This document shows positions 8,239-12,272 of a stretch of 12,272 nucleotides of DNA, piece after piece. Below the pieces are notes generated by a model. That model saw only the letters and a list, made by a program, of their open reading frames with translations. It did not search any database and was not told where the DNA came from. The stretch lies in the NCBI GenBank assembly GCA_036939755.1, contig JALLAZ010000797.1:1-12272 (forward strand), given 5' to 3'. The DNA is from Stephanodiscus triporus. Its lineage: Eukaryota > Bacillariophyta > Thalassiosirophyceae > Thalassiosirales > Thalassiosiraceae. Made by a program: the position numbers and the translations under genes. Each line of letters starts with the position of its first letter. Within the stretch, counting starts at the first letter, position 1.

Positions 8239-8252
8239 GATGATGCATCATC
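8239..8252. repeat. 14-bp perfect palindrome GATGATGCATCATC
   Basis: This self-complementary sequence lies 16 bp downstream of the SAP/CCCH stop codon and about 200 bp upstream of the oxygenase ATG. It may be a dimeric transcription-factor site for the oxygenase gene, a 3' UTR element, or chance. Confidence 0.4.
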
Positions 8253-8268
8253 ACCCTGCACGATCTCA

Positions 8269-9366
8269 TCAGCGATTCCAATCCCAGCTCTCTTTCGACG
8301 CCCTGTAATTCTTCATCCCAGCAATAACATCTGGGTCACTCCAAATAGATCCACCTCTTCCATAGCCTCCCTTACCATACGATGTGCCATATCTGAACCC
8401 GGAAGCATCAGTATCAGTCGGTTGCTCATGAGAAAAACGACACTCGTCTCCATAACGACACCGCCCGCTAGGGAAGAATTTGCACAGGTATGGCAATTTC
8501 TTGCCATCGCCTCTGCCGTTACTTTTGGAAGGATGTCCACCGGACGGGTTGCCATACGAGTGAATGCAACGATCAGCGAAGTTGCAATTCCCACATTCAG
8601 ACTGCTTTGTGTCGACACCAGAGCCAGAGCTAACAGTCTTCTTCTGCTCCTTGGCAACATTGGAATTCGGCTGACGAACATCATTTTCTTAGTTCTTCTC
8701 GTCTTGACTCATAGTCTTTGCCGTACTTGGTGTATTCTCAACTGGAGCCTTCTTTAGCGAAGCCTCTGCACCATCGTATGTGGTGGCTTTGGTCGACACA
8801 TTAACTGCATTGGCCAAGCGTTGTTGGAGGACTGCCTTCAATCCCGAGACAGGTAGGCGTCGTGCCTTGAGCTCCTCCTTGAGACCAGGTATCTTGAGCG
8901 AATATATGTCTTCCAGCGAAAGAGTTTTGGAGCTGGGACTCTGTTTCGTATCCCTGGCAGTAGCTAGCGCATCTACCAGCTCGACCTTTTCGATCATGAT
9001 TTTCGTGGATGTACCAAAAGATTGTAACTCTTCCTTCATCTCCTTGATGGACATGGAGTTGATATCACGCAGGGGAGCTACTTTCGCTACCGGCTGCTTC
9101 ACGGCATCCTTAGAGGCTGATGGATACTGTGGAGCCTTGCGTGAGACATCGGCACCCTTCTCAATGCAAGCATTACAAAACCTTTTTGCGGCAGGCTTTT
9201 TCGATTCCTCCTTCGTGAAGCCAGTGCGGTATTTGTAGGCTGTACAATTGCTGCATTTGCGATACCCCGTCTTTGTGTACCCAGTCATAGGGTCGATGTG
9301 ATCAGGAACCGGCTTAAATCCAAACTCGGACCCATCGGAGTCCATGTCGTCGTTGAAACAACCCAT
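8269..9366 (-). CDS. Zinc-finger/SAP/CCCH nucleic-acid-binding protein, interrupted frame
   Basis: The start is the ATG at 9366 (MGCFNDDMDSDG); the frame is open a further 51 codons upstream, but that part reads like leader. Residues 38-67 carry C38xxC41...C64xxC67, resembling Stc1-type zinc fingers. Residues about 105-135 are a weak SAP-like helix pair. Residues about 152-186 are a good SAP motif (KIPGLKEELKARRLPVSGLK), a DNA/RNA-binding fold. The frame hits TAA at 8691-8689, yet the same frame continues open and encodes a Cys/His cluster (ECGNCNFADRCIH) and a clear CCCH finger (C-x7-C-x5-C-x3-H, LCKFFPSGRCRYGDECRFSH), then a Gly/Tyr-rich tail, to the stop at 8269. The downstream part has no suitable in-frame ATG of its own. 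Splicing out 8742-8671 (72 nt, phase 0) would give one protein of 341 aa. The likely role is RNA or chromatin binding; its exact function is unknown. Confidence 0.7.
8671..8742 (-). other. Candidate 72-nt intron removing an in-frame stop
   Basis: On the minus strand the donor is CCA|GTTGAG and the acceptor GTTCGTCAG|CCG, with a possible CTAAG branch site between. Both ends are phase 0 and the length is divisible by three, so the frame is kept while the TAA is removed. The donor is weak. A 39-nt alternative (GTACGG...CTAAG, 8727-8689) also preserves the frame but is implausibly short. Confidence 0.4.
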
Positions 9367-9670
9367 GATGCCGTATTCGTGAATAGGATGGGGATAATAA
9401 AGGGCGATGTGCGGAGGAGGGAAGGAAGAGTGTGTGTCCCGAAGGCGAGGTCGGAGGGAATTTCCGACTGGGAAACAAACGTCTCTTTTGGTTGTGATGT
9501 GGCAGAGAACGAAGCGCAAAATGGCGGGAGCATTCAGGTACGAACCTCACTCCTCACTTTAATCTCACTCCTTCATGGCTCCGCGGCTTCGATCTTCCGC
9601 CACCCAGCCTACCATACCACCCTCTCCAAAATCTTGTTGTCGGCGAGAACTGAAAAGAATCAGTTTCAGG
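9367..9670. promoter_or_regulatory. Divergent promoter region between SAP/CCCH and Rieske-like genes
   Basis: These 304 bp separate two outward-facing ATGs. Short open frames extend both genes upstream (to 9519 on minus, to 9575 on plus) but lack recognisable features. No core promoter element could be named. Confidence 0.5.
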
Positions 9671-10531
9671 ATGTCTTCTATCCGCAGTAGTTGGTTCATC
9701 CAACTTCTCTTTTTCTTTGCCCTTCTAGCTGCGAGTGGAACGGAAAAATTTCCGTCCGCTTCGGCGAGTCGACTCGGCGTCCACACTGCGTTCACCCTCA
9801 CACCGCGACGCGCTTCTCCAACGGGAAGAAACGATCCCTCGGCACGCCCGCGGTCAATCGAGAGTACGGCACTGATGGGGAGCCGTCGCGGAAAAGGTGG
9901 TAACTTGAGTGAGTGTCTAATTTCGGCTTCACTGTTTGCGGTGATGATCTGCATGGCGCAACTCATGCCACATTTTTTCGCTGGTAACGTCAGAACGAAG
10001 TTTGGATGATTCTGGCTCGGGTGTGAAGATCGTAAATAGTGGTCGCGGACAGGAGATAACGGGAGTGACATTGCCGGAAAAAGGTGAGGCGGGGATGATT
10101 TTGCTGTATTTTCTTTTTAACATGTCGCTGTCGTGCGCCAACGGCAGTAATTTTACAACCAAATTGTTGAAGGAAAAATTCGTGGTTGGGCCTTCGGGGA
10201 GGGTCGAACGGTTGCATGTGCCAATGTGGACGGAAAATACTTGGCGGTTGACGGGAGGTGCCCTCGATGCGGATTCGACCTGTTCAAAGGAAAACTCCTC
10301 GATGATGCGGAGGTGTGGGGGCCGGAACCTCATGTGTCATGCCCGACTTGCGCCGCGACCTACTCGTTGAAAACGGGTAAGTTCGGCCCCGAGTACAAAG
10401 CGACCGGGCTTGCCGGGTTCGTTAATACTTGGGCAAAGACTGCTACAATCGGAAATGGATCGAAAAATGTGCTCGCCTTTGTCATTACGAGAGACGAGGA
10501 AACTGGTAAGGTATATTACCGTGAACGATGA
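9671..10531 (+). CDS. Plastid-targeted Rieske-like protein with CxxC/CxxC ligands (three exons)
   Basis: Exons 9671-9908, 9994-10083 and 10173-10531 join in perfect phase to give 228 aa. Residues 1-22 are a signal peptide (WFIQLLFFFALLAASG), followed by an Arg/Ser/Thr/Pro-rich transit-like stretch with an A-F motif (HTAF, residues 38-41); such bipartite presequences direct proteins to diatom plastids. Residues about 104-228 have the Rieske pattern: VACANVDGKYLAVDGRCPRCGFDLFKG, then a second loop with CPTC and the SLKTG turn. Canonical Rieske domains bind [2Fe-2S] through CxH and CxxH. Here both pairs are Cys: C139xxC142 and C166xxC169, so zinc, rubredoxin-like iron or an all-Cys cluster is more likely. 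A C-terminal extension (GLAGFVNTWAKTATIG..., 188-228) follows. It may be a photosystem-associated Rieske-like protein of the plant PSB33 sort, but that is only a suggestion. The ATG at 9671 is preferred over 9575 because it places the signal peptide at the N-terminus. Confidence 0.8.
9909..9993 (+). other. Intron 1 of the Rieske-like gene (85 bp)
   Basis: Donor TTGA|GTGAGTGTC, acceptor AACGTCAG|AACG. Exon 1 ends in phase 1 and exon 2 resumes with two bases, restoring a Lys codon. Without removal the first frame ends at 10009 before any Rieske motif. Confidence 0.8.
10084..10172 (+). other. Intron 2 of the Rieske-like gene (89 bp)
   Basis: Donor GAAAAAG|GTGAGG, acceptor GTTGAAG|GAAAA. It joins ...LPEKG to KIRGWAFGEG.... 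The other nearby acceptor (AG at 10146-10147) would put a TAA codon first in the exon, so 10172 is preferred. Confidence 0.7.
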
Positions 10532-10852
10532 GTAGAAAATTACTCGATTAGAGAAGGTTAAGTGTGATATTAATCCAGTAGTGCTGACGTGTTTTCGGTT
10601 TGAGTTACAAAGTCGACATTCTGTACAAACTCTTCTCTTATAAACATACACATGATGCTGTCTGTGCATCATTCAGCTCGGCCCCATCCAGCAGCATGCG
10701 CCATGCACATCAGAGAACCACCAGTCCTACTCTTCACATCATCACTCAATAACGCATCAAATTTTGAACATTGAAACTTCTCCCACTCAGTTCTAGCTAT
10801 TATCTCATCAATCATCAGAGATTCTTTCCTCACATAGTGACCCGACGGCTCC
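10532..10852. other. Convergent 3' intergenic region
   Basis: It lies between the stop codons of the Rieske-like gene (+) and the mitochondrial carrier (-). There is no coding potential I would support: a minus-strand frame overlaps the Rieske exon antisense. It probably contains both 3' UTRs. Confidence 0.6.
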
Positions 10853-12058
10853 TTAATTGAGACCGAAAACGCTCCTGTATCCCTTTGTAATGCTCTCTAT
10901 CGAGAGTAGAATGATCATTGCATGCGGAGCGCATCGTCCGTAGTACGCCGAAAATCCGCCGAAGAATCCAGCGGGTCCCTCCTTCTTAAAGATTTGGATG
11001 GTGCAGTCTATCACGCCCCCATATTGGAGTTTGCCTGTGCTGGGATCCGGCTTTTGAGCCATTAATCGGGATTTGATAAGATCAAAGGGCATGCTGAACA
11101 GGGCCGCGGTGAAACCCTGAAGAGGAGAAGAAAGTAAGTTAAGAAATCTCATATCGAAATAGAAAGTACGAAGAGTGGAACACATCTAACAAAACTAAAA
11201 AGATCGTCAAAGAACGGAACACGACAGGGTACACGAAAAAACTCACCGCAACGCATGAGGCCCCAATTTGCGTTGGCAAGCCTGGTCCATTCGTCATGGG
11301 ATCGCCCAGCAGCTTCCCCACTACCTCCTTTGCCTGATCGTAACACGCCAACATCCCCACGTTCATCGACATTCCCCTCAGGATGTTCGGCGCCAGTCCC
11401 TTGTACAGTGCCCCGGCCCCCTCCTCCTTCACCGTTCGGGTCAGCGCGTCGAACACGTTCTTATAATTCTTCCTATCGGCCACCGGCGCCATGGAATCGG
11501 ACTGCAATCGCACGAGCGCGATGTCGAAGGGGGTGCCGATGCACACGGCGATGCTGCCGGACGCCATCCCGCTCAGCGTCTTCATGCCGAAATTGATGGA
11601 CTTGCCCTCGTTCATCTCTACCATCTTGTCGGAGATGTAACGATGGAGGCCGATGCGCGCGGTGCCGTACACGAGCTGTCGGCCGATCGCGGCGTCGACG
11701 CCCTTGTAGACGGAGCCGATGCCGTCGTTCTTCACCAGGGAGGAGAGGATGGACACGAAGCCTGGGACGGGCTTGCCCGGATTGAGCGCGCCATAAAGTT
11801 GCATACGCACCTGGCGTGTGTCGGGAGCGAATGAGTTTGAGTTCGAATCGATAAGTGTAGCCAACATGATGGGGGAGGTGAGTTGGTAAAACAAAAGTAC
11901 TCCTCTACCCGCGGATGAACCCCTTGCAAACCCACAAAAACAGAACGCACCTTGGCCAAATCCATCGGGTGGATGATTATGCTGGCGAATGTTGCAGCTG
12001 ACCCACCGCAGACGAAAGGCTCTGCGGCCCTAGCTAATCCTCCTTTAGTTTCGGGCAT
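10853..12058 (-). CDS. Mitochondrial 2-oxoglutarate/malate (dicarboxylate-tricarboxylate) carrier, three exons
   Basis: Exons 12058-11951, 11810-11247 and 11116-10853 join in phase 0 to give 311 aa, the usual SLC25 length. The three signature repeats are present: PMDLAKVR (from residue 31), PFDIALVR (from 130) and PFDLIKSR (from 234), each on the first helix of a two-helix repeat. The Leu replacing Lys/Arg in the second signature, followed by RLQSDS, and the stretch GMSMNVGMLACYDQAKE are typical of the oxoglutarate carrier/plant DTC group. It should exchange 2-oxoglutarate, malate and related acids across the mitochondrial inner membrane, serving the malate-aspartate shuttle and nitrogen assimilation. 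MPETKGGLARAAEPF is chosen as the start because it sits just before helix 1; an in-frame ATG at 12172 would add 38 residues without recognisable features. Nothing is missing from the fold. Confidence 0.92.
11117..11246 (-). other. Carrier intron 2 (130 bp)
   Basis: Minus-strand donor GTTGCG|GTGAGT and acceptor TCTCCTCTTCAG|GGTTTC with a long pyrimidine tract; phase 0. It restores helix 5 (GFTAALFSMPFDLIKSR). Confidence 0.9.
11811..11950 (-). other. Carrier intron 1 (140 bp)
   Basis: Minus-strand donor GCCAAG|GTGCGT and acceptor CACGCCAG|GTGCGT; phase 0. It falls inside the first signature (PMDLAK|VRMQL). The donor and the start of exon 2 share GTGCGT. Confidence 0.88.
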
Positions 12059-12200
12059 TTTTCTGTTGGTATCGTCGCCTTGATATTTACATAGAGTTGA
12101 GGTGGGTGCGAGAGTTTGTGGCTCCGTTGAGAAAGGCGTGGTTGGTCCGAGCCAGTGTGTTGGACACGTCATTCCGCTGTGTGAGTAGGTAAGTAATTAC

Positions 12201-12257
12201 GTAGAGTAGTACTCTACTAGAGTGGGTTTAGTTCGTACGGACGCAAGTTGCGTCCGT
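12201..12257. repeat. Cluster of short palindromes upstream of the carrier
   Basis: GTAGAGT-AGT-ACTCTAC (12201-12217) overlaps ACTCTA-C-TAGAGT (12211-12223). A perfect 10-bp inverted repeat with a 1-nt spacer, ACGGACGCAA-G-TTGCGTCCGT, follows at 12237-12257. They lie 140-200 bp upstream of the carrier ATG and could be binding sites of dimeric regulators, or part of a repeat cut by the window edge. Confidence 0.5.
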
Positions 12258-12272
12258 CCGATGGGGTATTCG

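Noticed and set aside
8313..8684. 123-codon minus-strand frame starting ATGATG
   Set aside because: It overlaps the CCCH-coding frame in another phase and encodes nothing recognisable.
10002..10370. Reading straight through from 10002 to 10370 as one gene
   Set aside because: Its C-terminal half is in the wrong frame for the Rieske motifs; the 10084-10172 intron explains the switch.

Overview
This window looks like nuclear DNA of a eukaryotic alga with a secondary plastid, most likely a diatom (probably centric). Four things point there: short GT-AG introns (85 to 140 bp where the splice fit is clear), a TTAGGG-type telomeric array, an F-box/LRR/Cys-rich protein of a type expanded in diatoms, and a nuclear-encoded protein with a bipartite presequence (signal peptide followed by an ...A-F... 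cleavage motif) typical of stramenopile plastid targeting. The genus cannot be fixed by eye. Genes are tightly packed on both strands, mostly as divergent or convergent pairs, with no operon logic. Layout: 1-565 holds a minus-strand open frame that runs off the left edge and reads straight through an interstitial telomeric repeat. 566-1820 is a non-coding, AT-rich, repeat-bearing stretch with a hairpin, a degenerate about 185-bp direct repeat and long G/C homopolymers. 1821-2858 (+) encodes the F-box/LRR/Cys-rich protein. 3228-4700 (-) encodes an unknown, probably nuclear protein. It is divergent from a membrane-anchored alpha/beta hydrolase (4831-5980, +) whose frame is broken just before the catalytic histidine. 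6101-8035 (-) encodes a 2-oxoglutarate/Fe(II) oxygenase of the prolyl-4-hydroxylase type. 8269-9366 (-) encodes a zinc-finger/SAP/CCCH protein whose frame is interrupted by a stop that an intron could remove. 9671-10531 (+), three exons, encodes a plastid Rieske-like protein in which both metal-binding histidines are replaced by cysteines. 10853-12058 (-), three exons, encodes a mitochondrial 2-oxoglutarate/malate (dicarboxylate) carrier. The right edge has stacked short palindromes upstream of the carrier. The genes do not form one pathway: they serve mitochondrial metabolite exchange, a plastid redox or structural role, protein or RNA hydroxylation, nucleic-acid binding and probable ubiquitin targeting. 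The most unusual items are the four-cysteine Rieske-like protein, the interrupted SAP/CCCH gene and the split hydrolase. I found no tRNA, rRNA, CRISPR array or intact transposon. Promoters in such genomes cannot be called reliably by eye.
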